DNA of 64,000 bases from CBFFRJ01 sp965644225 (GTDB lineage: Bacteria; Pseudomonadota; Gammaproteobacteria; Enterobacterales; Enterobacteriaceae). Below are positions 15,606 to 24,425 of this stretch, piece after piece (within the stretch, counting starts at the first letter, position 1; each line of letters starts with the position of its first letter). The stretch is from contig NZ_CBFFRJ010000001.1 of assembly GCF_965644225.1 (NCBI RefSeq), positions 1 to 64,000 of the forward strand. The letters run 5' to 3'. Below the pieces are notes generated by a model, which was not told the origin of the DNA, ran no database searches, and saw only the letters and a list, made by a program, of their open reading frames with translations. Both the position numbers and the translations under genes were made by a program.

Positions 15606-16014
15606 CTACCCCACCTGCTTTTATCGGTCATTGGCTGAGCGGCTTACGCCCCGTCAGACCCCACATTAAAAATACGCGTAATCAGAATGGAAATTTCCAT
15701 TACACTGATTATATGGAATTTATATTCCACTTATGCGAAGAAGATCAACAAGCGGTTAAAAAATTCCGATTTTTTGCGCTTTGTCGCTAAATACGAAATT
15801 TTTCTTTCATTTTTAATGAATTGTTAATTTTATTTTTAAAATCAATTAACTATAAAAGTTCACATCAATTAATACAGACTTTCATTAACATGAAACTGTC
15901 GTTTTTTGTGATCTTGTTCAAATTAAATATAAAAATAAAATTTTCATTATTGTTGAAAATGAAATCATCAAACCTTAGTATGAGCAGAAAATCACATCAG
16001 TTTCTGACGAGGGT
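15606..16014. promoter_or_regulatory. iolD-iolC divergent control region
   Basis: This 409-base AT-rich gap has no gene. It contains AATGGAAATTTCCATT (15686-15701), a perfect 16-bp palindrome, and TGGAATTTATATTCCA (15714-15729), which has GGAA-N6-TTCC at its core. As I recall, GGAA-N6-TTCC was proposed as the IolR site in Sinorhizobium, whose IolR is also RpiR-type. TGTGATCTTGTTCAAA (15907-15922) resembles a CRP site for iolC. A translation from 15821 through a T-rich stretch is not a credible gene. Confidence 0.6.
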
Positions 16015-17952
16015 ATGTCAATGGATAAAGCACTAACGGGCGAGCACAGGGCGCTGGACGTTGTCTGTCTGGGACGTGTCGCGGTCGATCTTTACGGGCA
16101 GCAAATTGGTTCACGGCTGGAAGACATGACGACATTCGCGAAGTATCTGGGCGGATCATCGGGCAATGTGGCCTACGGCACCGCGATTCAGGGGCTGCGC
16201 TCCGGGATGCTGGCACGGGTTGGCGATGAGCATATGGGCCGCTTCATTCGTGAGGAGTTAAATCGGGTTGGCGTGGATACCCAAAGTCTGAAAACCGATC
16301 ATGAGCGACTGACTGCGCTGGTGATCCTCGGGATCAAAGACAACGACACCTTTCCGCTGATCTTCTACCGCGACAACTGTGCAGACATGGCGCTGACGCC
16401 GGAGGACATCAGCGAAAGCTATCTGGCCTCCTCCCGCGCTCTGGCGGTCACCGGAACCCATCTGTCGCATCCCAACACCCGGGCTGCGGTCCTGAAAGCA
16501 CTGGACTATGCCGCGAAACATGGCCTGCGCCGGGCGCTGGATATCGATTATCGCCCGGTGCTCTGGGGGCTGACGTCTCTGGGCGACGGTGAAACGCGCT
16601 TTATTGCCTCTGAGCAGGTCACCCGGCAGCTGCAGGAAGTGCTGCACCATTTCGATCTGATTGTCGGCACTGAAGAAGAATTTCATATCGCCGGTGGCAG
16701 CACCGATACCCTCACCGCATTGCAACATGTGCGCGAGAAAACTGATGCGGTGCTGGTCTGTAAACGGGGCGCGCTGGGTTGCTCAGTATTTGAAGGGGCT
16801 ATTGCCGATGACTGGTCACAGGTCAAATTGCAAAGCGGCGTGCGCGTCGAAGTTCTGAACGTACTGGGAGCAGGCGATGCCTTTATGTCAGGGCTATTGC
16901 GCGGCTGGCTGAATGACGAAAGCTGGGAACAGGCGTGTCGTTACGCTAACGCCTGCGGCGCGCTGGTGGTCTCCCGTCACGGCTGCGCACCGGCCATGCC
17001 GACAAAACAGGAGCTGGACGACTACCTCGCTCGCGAGCACGCCGTTGCGCGTCCGGACCAGGATGCGCGACTGAATCATCTGCACCGGGTCACGACCCGC
17101 AAACAGCATTGGCCGGAACTCTGCGTCTTTGCCTTCGATCACCGTAAACAGCTGGTCGATATTGCCGAAGAGGTCGGGGCCAGCGTGGCGGCCATCCCGC
17201 AGTTGAAAAAACTGTTGTTGCAGGGAGCGCGCGAAGCCGCGCAGGAAGCGGGGCTGAAGCATAACAGCGGCATTCTTGCAGATACCACCTTCGGCCAGAA
17301 TGTGTTAAATGACGTGACCGGCGAAGGCTGGTGGATTGGCCGACCGATTGAAATGCCTGGTTCGCATCCGCTGCGCCTTGAGCACGGTAACATTGGTTCG
17401 CAGCTGATCGACTGGCCGCTGGAGCATGTGGTGAAATGCCTGGTGTTCTACCATCCTGACGACGCTCAGAACGTGCGCGAAGAGCAGGAAGCGCTGATCA
17501 ATGAAGTCTATCAGGCGTGCTGCAAATCCGGGCACGACCTGCTGCTGGAGGTGATCCTGCCGCGTGATAATCCTGACCAGGATGAACGCCACTACGTCAA
17601 CATTGTTGAGCACTTGTATCAGCTTGGCATCCAGCCTGACTGGTGGAAACTGCCGCCGCTGCATCCGGCTCGCTGGCAGCAAATCAGCCAGCATATTGAA
17701 CATTTCGATCCACAATGCCGGGGGATCCTGATCCTCGGTCTGGATGCGCCGGAGAGTGAACTGAAAGCCGGCTTTGCCGCTGCAGCCGATGCCCCCTGGG
17801 TAAAAGGCTTTGCGGTAGGCCGCACGATTTTCGGTGAACCCTCACGCCAGTGGCTCAGTAAACACTTTAGTGACGAGCAACTGATAAATGCGGTGAAAGA
17901 GAAATACCGCACGCTGATTGGCTACTGGAGAGAGTACCGCCCCGCACGCTAG
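16015..17952 (+). CDS. iolC: Fusion: 5-dehydro-2-deoxygluconokinase (IolC) + DUF2090 aldolase domain
   Basis: The 645-residue protein has two parts. Residues about 10-340 are a PfkB-type sugar kinase (LGGSSGNVAYGTAIQGL near the start, and the catalytic signature NVLGAGDAFMSGLLRG near residues 283-298). It phosphorylates 2-deoxy-5-keto-D-gluconate. Residues about 350-645 are a DUF2090 domain (CVFAFDHRKQLVDIAEE, LLLEVILPRDNPDQDE, GFAVGRTIFGEPS), the fold expected for the 2-deoxy-5-keto-gluconate 6-phosphate aldolase. The fusion joins the last two steps before IolA in one chain and explains why no separate iolJ is seen. The start MSMDKAL follows GAGGGT. Confidence 0.92.
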   Translation: MSMDKALTGEHRALDVVCLGRVAVDLYGQQIGSRLEDMTTFAKYLGGSSGNVAYGTAIQGLRSGMLARVGDEHMGRFIREELNRVGVDTQSLKTDHERLTALVILGIKDNDTFPLIFYRDNCADMALTPEDISESYLASSRALAVTGTHLSHPNTRAAVLKALDYAAKHGLRRALDIDYRPVLWGLTSLGDGETRFIASEQVTRQLQEVLHHFDLIVGTEEEFHIAGGSTDTLTALQHVREKTDAVLVCKRGALGCSVFEGAIADDWSQVKLQSGVRVEVLNVLGAGDAFMSGLLRGWLNDESWEQACRYANACGALVVSRHGCAPAMPTKQELDDYLAREHAVARPDQDARLNHLHRVTTRKQHWPELCVFAFDHRKQLVDIAEEVGASVAAIPQLKKLLLQGAREAAQEAGLKHNSGILADTTFGQNVLNDVTGEGWWIGRPIEMPGSHPLRLEHGNIGSQLIDWPLEHVVKCLVFYHPDDAQNVREEQEALINEVYQACCKSGHDLLLEVILPRDNPDQDERHYVNIVEHLYQLGIQPDWWKLPPLHPARWQQISQHIEHFDPQCRGILILGLDAPESELKAGFAAAADAPWVKGFAVGRTIFGEPSRQWLSKHFSDEQLINAVKEKYRTLIGYWREYRPAR

Positions 17953-18020
17953 CCCCTCCCTGACGCACGCCTGCTGCAATAATGCGGCAGGCGTTATGTT
18001 GTTGAAACGAGATAATCGTC

Positions 18021-19199
18021 ATGTCCACAATCCCGCCAGTAAGTATCGCCAATGCACCAGGTTTTGCGCTACTGCGCATCAGCGCGGCGATGTTTCTCAC
18101 TTATCTGACCATCGGCCTGCCGCTGGCAACGCTCCCGCTTTATGTCCAGCAGCAGCTTGCGCTTAACGATCTGATGATGGGGATTGCGGTGGGCAGCCAG
18201 TTTATCGCGACCCTGCTAAGCCGGGGCCTGGCAGGGCGGATGGCGGATCAACGCGGCGGCCGCCGGACGGTGATAAGCGGTCAGCTGTGCTGCGCGGTTT
18301 CCGGGCTGTTGATGCTGGCAAGTGCGTTAATGTCGTCGCAACCGCTGCTGGCGTGGAGCCTGCTCATTGTCGGCCGGGTGCTGCTTGGGCTGGGAGAGAG
18401 TTTTATCCTGACCGGAAATTTAACCTGGGGCATGTGGCTTGCAGGGGCGAATCATGCCGGGCGGGTGATTTCATGGAACGGTATGGCAACCTATGGCGCG
18501 CTGGCGGCCGGTGCGCCACTCGGGCTGGCGCTCTTTTCCCACTGCGGGCTCAGGGAACTGGCGCTGGTGTCACTGTTTTTACCCTTCGCAGGAGCCCTGT
18601 TGACCCTTGGCCTGCCCGGCAATGCGCCGGTTTTCCGCCAGCGCCCGGCCATGCGGAAGGTGATTCAGCAAGTGTGGCGACCGGGTATCGGCCTGGTGTT
18701 GCAGGGGATTGGCTTCGCCTGTCTGAGCGCCTTTGCGGTGCTCTATTTTAAGGAAAAAGGCTGGCAGTATGCCGGTTTTGCCATGACCCTGTTTGGCTGC
18801 GCATTTATCGCCGTTCGCCTCTTTTTTTCCCATTTACCCGACCATTTTGGCGGCGTTCGCGTCGCGGCCTGCTCAATGCTGATTGAGAGCATCGGTCTGC
18901 TGATCCTTTGGGACGCCCCCTCGCCAGCTCTCGCCCTGCTGGGGGCCGCTCTGACAGGCTGCGGCTGCTCGCTGATGTTTCCGTCACTGGGTGTGGGGGT
19001 GGTGCGCCGGGTGTCACCGGACATTCGGGGGACGGCGCTGGGCACCTGGTCGGCCTTTCAGGATCTGGCCTACGGCCTGACGGGGCCGCTGGCAGGATTG
19101 CTGACGCCCTGGATCGGCTATCAACAGGTATTTTTGATAGCCTCCGCCTGCGCGCTGCTGGGGGCGGCTATCATCAGAAGATTACTGCAAGCGGCCTAA
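18021..19199 (+). CDS. MFS transporter (YfcJ/YhhS-like), inositol island
   Basis: This 392-residue inner-membrane protein has twelve predicted membrane spans and the MFS loop signature GRMADQRGGRRTVI between spans 2 and 3. It resembles the YfcJ/YhhS group of putative sugar or drug exporters. It lies 68 bases after iolC in the same direction, with a GC-rich hairpin (17964-17990) between them, and overlaps the end of the convergent isomerase gene by four bases. It may carry an inositol derivative, or export an overflow product, but the substrate cannot be read from sequence. The inositol symporter proper is more likely the gene at 27348. Confidence 0.82.
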   Translation: MSTIPPVSIANAPGFALLRISAAMFLTYLTIGLPLATLPLYVQQQLALNDLMMGIAVGSQFIATLLSRGLAGRMADQRGGRRTVISGQLCCAVSGLLMLASALMSSQPLLAWSLLIVGRVLLGLGESFILTGNLTWGMWLAGANHAGRVISWNGMATYGALAAGAPLGLALFSHCGLRELALVSLFLPFAGALLTLGLPGNAPVFRQRPAMRKVIQQVWRPGIGLVLQGIGFACLSAFAVLYFKEKGWQYAGFAMTLFGCAFIAVRLFFSHLPDHFGGVRVAACSMLIESIGLLILWDAPSPALALLGAALTGCGCSLMFPSLGVGVVRRVSPDIRGTALGTWSAFQDLAYGLTGPLAGLLTPWIGYQQVFLIASACALLGAAIIRRLLQAA

Positions 19200-20026
19200 G
19201 GCTGTAGATAAGGCCGGGTTTTCTGCGCGCCGATGGCAAACACGTCCTCGGCCTGCATTTGCCAGTAGCCGGGGTTAAACAGCTCCAGCGAACAGATGCC
19301 GTCATAGCCCATGGCCACCAGTTCCCGGGTAATGTCATGCAGGGGGATCACGCCGTTGCCCGGAAAAACACGGTGGCAATGATCGAGCGCCGACAGCGGT
19401 AAATTATCGGCATCATCAATGTGATAGACAAAGATCTTCTCTACCGGGATCTGGCGTAACAGCGCAAGATCCTGCCAGCGATCGTTGAGATAGATGTTAA
19501 ACGCATCCAGCGCCAGTCCGACGTTTTCCAGACCCACGCTATCGACAATCTCCATCGCCATCTCAAGGCTGCGCACACAACAACTTTGCGAACCAATCGG
19601 CTCAAATGCCAGCCGCATTCCCCGCTCTCCCGCCACTTCCGCCATCTCCCGCAGGCGGTTAACCGAATCTTTAACGGTTGCGGCGCGTTTCCAGTGCTGC
19701 CCGGCCTTTATGGTCGGCACCACCACCACGCAATCACCGCCCACTACGGTCGCGGCATCGCAGGCAAAGTTCAGTAGCGCCCGCTTCTCCTGCCAGCATT
19801 CGCTGTCGCAGAAGGTGATATCTTCAATTGAGTTATATCCCCAGGGCTTCAGATGGCTGGCGGCAAAAAATCCCGCCAGTTGTTCAAGAGAATATTCCTG
19901 CAGCCAGACTTTGAGCATATCAAGACGTAGCTCGATAAAGTCATAACCCCAGCGTTCAGCCAGAGCAATGTCCTGTTTTAGCGACGAATTTTTCATGCAG
20001 GTGGCTTCATTGATACCGAGTTTCAT
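19196..20026 (-). CDS. Sugar phosphate isomerase/epimerase, IolI/IolH-like
   Basis: This 276-residue TIM-barrel protein belongs to the xylose-isomerase-like superfamily. It has the metal-binding residues in LAFEPIGSQ (Glu), LALDAFNIYL (Asp), YHIDDAD (His/Asp) and CSLELFN (Glu). The family includes IolI, IolH and IolE and acts on inososes or keto-sugars. It may take over the inosose isomerase step, since the first iolI is broken, but this is inference. It is three bases downstream of the GH30 gene and belongs to the iolE-iolG-GH30 transcript on the minus strand. Confidence 0.83.
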   Translation of the reverse strand: MKLGINEATCMKNSSLKQDIALAERWGYDFIELRLDMLKVWLQEYSLEQLAGFFAASHLKPWGYNSIEDITFCDSECWQEKRALLNFACDAATVVGGDCVVVVPTIKAGQHWKRAATVKDSVNRLREMAEVAGERGMRLAFEPIGSQSCCVRSLEMAMEIVDSVGLENVGLALDAFNIYLNDRWQDLALLRQIPVEKIFVYHIDDADNLPLSALDHCHRVFPGNGVIPLHDITRELVAMGYDGICSLELFNPGYWQMQAEDVFAIGAQKTRPYLQP

Positions 20027-20029
20027 CTT

Positions 20030-21373
20030 CTATTCCCCTTGCGGATACCAGGTTAGCGTCGCCACTCCCTGCCCCGGCAGCGTCAGTCGATACTCTTTTT
20101 CGCCCTCCATAATGCGGCAGGACTTTTCCCTGGGCTCTGGGTTGTAGACCACCAGCACCCGTTCACCGTCCGGATTGACGAACCCGACCTCTTCCAGCTG
20201 CGAATCAAAGCAGGAGGACAGCATCACCCTTGCCCCAGGGCGAACATAGCGGCTGAAGTGACCAATGGCATACCAGGAGAGGTTGTAACGCAGCTCATCG
20301 TGCGCCTGATCGTACTGGACTGGCGCTTCACACAGATTGCCCTGATGGTTCGGCCCGCCCTGGCTATCAAGCAGCAGATTCCAGTCGATAAACCCGGTGC
20401 AGCCCGCCCTGAAATTGCCAATCATATCGTGCAGATAGGTATGCCAATGGCGGAGCTGGCTTCCGCTGCCATGCTCCATCGGCACGCAACCTTCGCTGAA
20501 GAGCAGTTTCTTGTCCGGCAGGCACTGGGCCAGATACTGAAGCTGGGAAAAGTGATCGCCGGTGTACCAGTGAAATGCCAGGCCATCAATCCCTGCATCA
20601 TTGTCATGACTGGCAAAAGCCGCTTCGGCCCACTCGATTAATCCGTCTTTATCGTGATCCCAGATATAGATTTCCATCTCTTCCATGCCGTAGCGCATCA
20701 GCATCGGCCGCAGATATTTCACCGCGAACGCGGTCTCTTCCTCCACGCTATACAGGCAGGATTCCCAGTTTTTCACTGCCACCGGCTCGTTTTGAATCGA
20801 CAGCGAGGTCACGCGGATGCCATGGCGATGATATTCCAGCAGATACTGAACGATCACTTCAGCCCAGGCTTGGTAATACTCCCGACGCAGCTTGCCGCCA
20901 CCGTTCATCTGGTTGTTGGTTTTCATAAATCCCGGCGGGCTCCAGGGAGACGCCATCAGCGCCAGCTGCGGGTTGACCTCTGTCGCCGCACAAATTAGCG
21001 GGATCAGGTTAGCCCTGTCGCGGACAAAAGAGAGATTGCCCCGTTGCAGATCCGCATCCGATTCCACACCGGCATAATTGCTTAACGAGAAATCACAGCT
21101 CTGAACAGGCATACGTCCCAGGCTGTAGTTCTGTTTTTGCGGCGAAAAATAGTCATCCAGAAACTGTTTTTTGCACCCGGCACTCATGCTGTTGAAAACG
21201 AATCCGGCCGCTTCCGTAAAGCTGCCGCCGAAGCCATCAATGCGCTGCAGAGTATGGCGAGGAAAGACTTTGATAAGTTCTGTATTGCTGGTATCGCGGG
21301 GGGAAAACGTCAGCGTTGTGGCAACAAAAAAACGCTGCTGACGCGGATCGGTAGAAATAAGTCTGCCTTGCAT
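20030..21373 (-). CDS. Glycoside hydrolase family 30 enzyme (glucosylceramidase-like)
   Basis: This 447-residue protein has no signal peptide and should act in the cytoplasm. It has the GH30 TIM barrel with the catalytic acid/base Glu 196 in LSIQNEP and the nucleophile Glu 294 in LLFSEGC. The family start QRIDGFGGSFTEA is at residues 43-55, followed by the small C-terminal beta domain (GVATLTWYP at the end). GH30 enzymes split beta-glucosides, xylans or glucosylceramide. Its place between iolG and an iolI-type gene suggests a substrate that releases inositol or another polyol, for example an inositol glycoside. This is a guess from context. No clear Shine-Dalgarno sequence precedes its ATG. 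Confidence 0.88.
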   Translation of the reverse strand: MQGRLISTDPRQQRFFVATTLTFSPRDTSNTELIKVFPRHTLQRIDGFGGSFTEAAGFVFNSMSAGCKKQFLDDYFSPQKQNYSLGRMPVQSCDFSLSNYAGVESDADLQRGNLSFVRDRANLIPLICAATEVNPQLALMASPWSPPGFMKTNNQMNGGGKLRREYYQAWAEVIVQYLLEYHRHGIRVTSLSIQNEPVAVKNWESCLYSVEEETAFAVKYLRPMLMRYGMEEMEIYIWDHDKDGLIEWAEAAFASHDNDAGIDGLAFHWYTGDHFSQLQYLAQCLPDKKLLFSEGCVPMEHGSGSQLRHWHTYLHDMIGNFRAGCTGFIDWNLLLDSQGGPNHQGNLCEAPVQYDQAHDELRYNLSWYAIGHFSRYVRPGARVMLSSCFDSQLEEVGFVNPDGERVLVVYNPEPREKSCRIMEGEKEYRLTLPGQGVATLTWYPQGE

Positions 21374-21427
21374 AGGGAGGATCTCTGGGCAAAAAAGATG
21401 GGCCGCAGCCCATCTTTAACAGGAAGA

Positions 21428-22438
21428 TTATTTGTAGAAGTCCGGCTTAGCAGGCAGTTCGACCAGCTCAGTTTCACCAGACAGCTGTGACTTCACGCAG
21501 GCATCGGCGGTGACGGCAGCCAGATAGCCATCCCACGAGGTCGGCCCAGCAGGCGCTTCACCAGCATTCAGGCGATCAAAGAAGTCCTGGAATTCAATGT
21601 CGTAGGCTTCGATAAAGCGCTGCTTCCAGTCCACCAGAATATCCGTGCTGTATTTCGCCGCCTTACGCACTGCCGCACTGGCCACCGTTGGCAGTTCAGC
21701 CAGCCCCGTCTCGCCGGTCACATCGCAGTGAATGTCATAGCCGTAGCGGCAGTTCACAAACACTTCCACCACGATATTGATACCAGAAGTGGTTTCCATC
21801 ACCACCACCTGGGGATCGCGCAGCGTCGTCACCAGGCTCGACTGGCGCGGGAAGTACACCTTAACCGTTTTGTAGTCATCGTCGAGCAGCCAGTGCAGGG
21901 CGTCGATTTCGTGGATCAGCGTTTCGTAGATTGCCTGCGGTGTTTTGTACCCCGGCACCGTGCTGGCATTGTAATGGCGACCATGAACCATCAGCGGCTG
22001 GCCTATTTCACCGCTATCAATTATCTGCTTCAGCTGGACGTAGCCTTTGTCGTAACGGCGCATAAAGCCCACCTGCACCATACGTTTGCCATTTTTCTGC
22101 TCAGCGTCGATAACCCGCAGGCAATCAACGGCAGTGACCGCCAGTGGTTTTTCGCAAAATACATACTTTTTGGCCTTAAGGGCGGCCACGGCGATATCGG
22201 CATGCGCATCGTTAGAGGCAGTGATCACCACCACATCAACGTTTTCGTCATTCACCAGGTCGTGATAGTCGTTATAGTCCTGAGCCTGGATGGCGAATTT
22301 ATCCAGGGCTGCCTGCGCGCGGCCCGCCACAATATCGCAGACGGCAACAACCTCGACGCCAGACACGGTGTTGGCCAGGCGGCGTAAATGATCGGCGCCA
22401 ATGGCCCCGATACCAACAATACCTGCACGTAAACTCAT
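21428..22438 (-). CDS. iolG: myo-Inositol 2-dehydrogenase
   Basis: This 336-residue Gfo/Idh/MocA-family oxidoreductase catalyses NAD-dependent oxidation of myo-inositol to 2-keto-myo-inositol, the entry step. The Rossmann motif GIVGIGAIGADHLR is at residues 6-19, and the catalytic Lys 97 is in FCEKPLA. The RRYDKGY and HEIDALHWLL segments further along are typical of inositol dehydrogenases. It is 17 bases downstream of iolE and 54 upstream of the GH30 gene on the same strand, consistent with one iolE-iolG-GH30-isomerase operon. Confidence 0.94.
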   Translation of the reverse strand: MSLRAGIVGIGAIGADHLRRLANTVSGVEVVAVCDIVAGRAQAALDKFAIQAQDYNDYHDLVNDENVDVVVITASNDAHADIAVAALKAKKYVFCEKPLAVTAVDCLRVIDAEQKNGKRMVQVGFMRRYDKGYVQLKQIIDSGEIGQPLMVHGRHYNASTVPGYKTPQAIYETLIHEIDALHWLLDDDYKTVKVYFPRQSSLVTTLRDPQVVVMETTSGINIVVEVFVNCRYGYDIHCDVTGETGLAELPTVASAAVRKAAKYSTDILVDWKQRFIEAYDIEFQDFFDRLNAGEAPAGPTSWDGYLAAVTADACVKSQLSGETELVELPAKPDFYK

Positions 22439-22455
22439 ATTCTGTTTTCCTTTTA

Positions 22456-23361
22456 TCAGAGATAAGCTTTCAATAACTCATTAATATGCTTCCAGCCTTT
22501 TTGCGCATATTCTAATGGGTTGTATTTATTAGGGTCCTGTTCCGCTTCAACGACGATCCAACCTTGATATTGATGTTCAACCAGGAAGGTTAATACTGTT
22601 TTGAAATCAATACTCCCGTCACCCGGAACGGTGAAGACACCATCGAGGAATGAATTAAGGAAAGATTTATGCGCCAGACGGCACTCGACTAATTTTTCAT
22701 TACGCACATCTTTAAAATGAACATGCCTGATGCGCGCAAAATGTTTTTTCACTAACGGCAGCACCTCGCCATCAGAAACATAAATATGGCCAGTATCAAA
22801 TAACAGATGTACATATTCCGGATCGGTATTTTCCATCAGCCGATCGACTTCCGGTAATGTCTGAACGCCGGTCCCCATATGATGATGAAAAGCCAGTTTA
22901 AGATTGTGTTTATTGGCGATTTTGCCGAGTTCATTCAACCCGGAGCACAATAAAGCCCATTCGCTATCGCTGAAATAGGGTTTCTGGGTATAAACACATT
23001 TATCAATAATCCCCTGCACGCTCCGGGTCTGTTCCGACACCACGGCAATATAAGCATGCACTTTTTCCAGCCTGGCGCAGTGTTGCTCAAAGGCTTCTTT
23101 AGCCGCGGCAATACCGTCTCGAATGATATAAGAGGAAAACCATTGACCGGGTACTTCCAGCTCACGCAGCGCCAGCTCTTTGTTGAGTTCATCAGTGTCC
23201 TGAGTAAAGCATCCACCGATTTCCGTACCGGCAAACCCCACCAGCCTGGCATCGCTCAGGATCTGCTTATAGGTGTTTTCTTTGCCAATTTCCGGGATAT
23301 CATCATTGCGCCATCCGATCGGCGCAATGCCCCATTTGATACTCTTTTTAACGCTGTACAT
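22456..23361 (-). CDS. iolE: myo-Inosose-2 dehydratase
   Basis: This 301-residue TIM-barrel metalloenzyme removes water from 2-keto-myo-inositol to form the trihydroxycyclohexane-dione used by IolD. IolE hallmarks are IKWGIAPIGWRNDD at the N-terminus, AFHHHMGTGVQ in the middle and LLFDTGHIYVSDG, VHFKDVR and VVEAEQDP for metal and substrate contacts. It is the first gene of its transcript. Upstream, 23362-23549 holds the control region. Confidence 0.95.
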   Translation of the reverse strand: MYSVKKSIKWGIAPIGWRNDDIPEIGKENTYKQILSDARLVGFAGTEIGGCFTQDTDELNKELALRELEVPGQWFSSYIIRDGIAAAKEAFEQHCARLEKVHAYIAVVSEQTRSVQGIIDKCVYTQKPYFSDSEWALLCSGLNELGKIANKHNLKLAFHHHMGTGVQTLPEVDRLMENTDPEYVHLLFDTGHIYVSDGEVLPLVKKHFARIRHVHFKDVRNEKLVECRLAHKSFLNSFLDGVFTVPGDGSIDFKTVLTFLVEHQYQGWIVVEAEQDPNKYNPLEYAQKGWKHINELLKAYL

Positions 23362-23412
23362 GCCACTGACTCCTGCATAATGAAGATGTTGATGACCTTT
23401 TTCATTCAGTAA

Positions 23413-23509
23413 CCCTTGCTATAGCGATATGTTACGTTTTGCGCCGGGAAATACTTTATGTTTCTTGTAGCAAGGGGGAAGGTAAAAAGCGTCATAGATC
23501 ACAAATCTA
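23413..23509. promoter_or_regulatory. iolE upstream region with inverted repeat
   Basis: CCCTTGCTA (23413-23421) and TAGCAAGGG (23468-23476) form a perfect 9-bp inverted repeat with 46 bases between. A smaller dyad TAGAT-N5-ATCTA is at 23495-23509 and contains TGTGATCT on the minus strand, half of a CRP site. These lie between iolE and the AraC gene, which is transcribed in the same direction from further upstream. Confidence 0.45.
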
Positions 23510-23549
23510 CGGGTGGGTTATGCTGATTCTGCCAACCCATATTAAAGCG

Positions 23550-24425
23550 TCACCCTTCAGCAAATAAAAAGTTCGCCTTCCGATAATCTTTTCTGTATTG
23601 CCCAGGAGTTTTTCCGACTTTATTTTTAAAGTAATACTGGAAGTAGCTAAGATTACTAAAGCCAACCCGATAAGCTATTGATGTTATTTTTTCCCGGCCA
23701 CCGTCATCGGTAGTCAGCAAGGATTGTGCCTCACCCAAACGACGTTTGATAAGGTAATCCATAGGGGCATAACCATAGCGGCGTTTAAATTCATGGGAGA
23801 CAAACCAGGGGCTGACATTAAATTTTGAAGCCAGCGTTTCGAGACGAATAGGCTCGGAGAAGTTCAGGTCAATATAATTTTTGATCACGTCCAGCAGATT
23901 ATCATTACGCGCAATCTCGTCGTTATCGACGCACAGCAGCACATTGCCTTCGATATATTTGAGGAGCACGCGGGTCAGCAACTGCGCCATCGCCGGGCCA
24001 TCCACCGCCCGCTGATTAATCATCGTGAAGATGGAACTCATCAACTTCAGGACGGTTTCATAATGGTGGTAAAGGGGAATAACCGGCACCCTGGCATCCG
24101 GTATCAACGCATTGGCGCGCAGTCCGGGGCGTTCGATGTGGTTGATGGCGCAACAGATGGTGCCAACAGGACGGCCGCTCTCAAGGTATTCGTCATGCAC
24201 CACCTGGCTGTTGTAGACCAGCAGGTCGCCCTTACGTACCGGGTAGATCCTGTCGCCAATAAAGTATTCCCCTTCACCTTCGGTAATCAGAATCAGTTCG
24301 ACGGTTTGCGGGTGCATATGCATAAAACGCACAAAAGGCCCCTCGCTCTCGCTAACCTGGCTGACATACACCAGCTGTGGCAGGGTTTTATTTTCACGTT
24401 CTAACGGACAGAAGCACAAACGCAT
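23550..24425 (-). CDS. AraC family transcriptional regulator, inositol island
   Basis: This 291-residue protein has an N-terminal cupin effector domain (HPQTVELILITEGEGEYFIGD, VRKGDLLVYN, residues about 37-75) and a C-terminal AraC DNA-binding domain with two helix-turn-helix motifs (LETLASKFNVSPWFVSHEF, then ITSIAYRVGFSNLSYFQYYFKNKVG). It is upstream of, and in the same direction as, iolE, and divergent from iolA, so it may regulate either. It is separate from IolR (29054) and could respond to a related sugar, for example the GH30 product. Confidence 0.85.
   Translation of the reverse strand: MRLCFCPLERENKTLPQLVYVSQVSESEGPFVRFMHMHPQTVELILITEGEGEYFIGDRIYPVRKGDLLVYNSQVVHDEYLESGRPVGTICCAINHIERPGLRANALIPDARVPVIPLYHHYETVLKLMSSIFTMINQRAVDGPAMAQLLTRVLLKYIEGNVLLCVDNDEIARNDNLLDVIKNYIDLNFSEPIRLETLASKFNVSPWFVSHEFKRRYGYAPMDYLIKRRLGEAQSLLTTDDGGREKITSIAYRVGFSNLSYFQYYFKNKVGKTPGQYRKDYRKANFLFAEG

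Noticed and set aside
15821..16036. 71-codon frame in the iolD-iolC gap
   Set aside because: Lys/Phe/Leu-rich translation of AT-rich promoter DNA, overlapping the iolC start.
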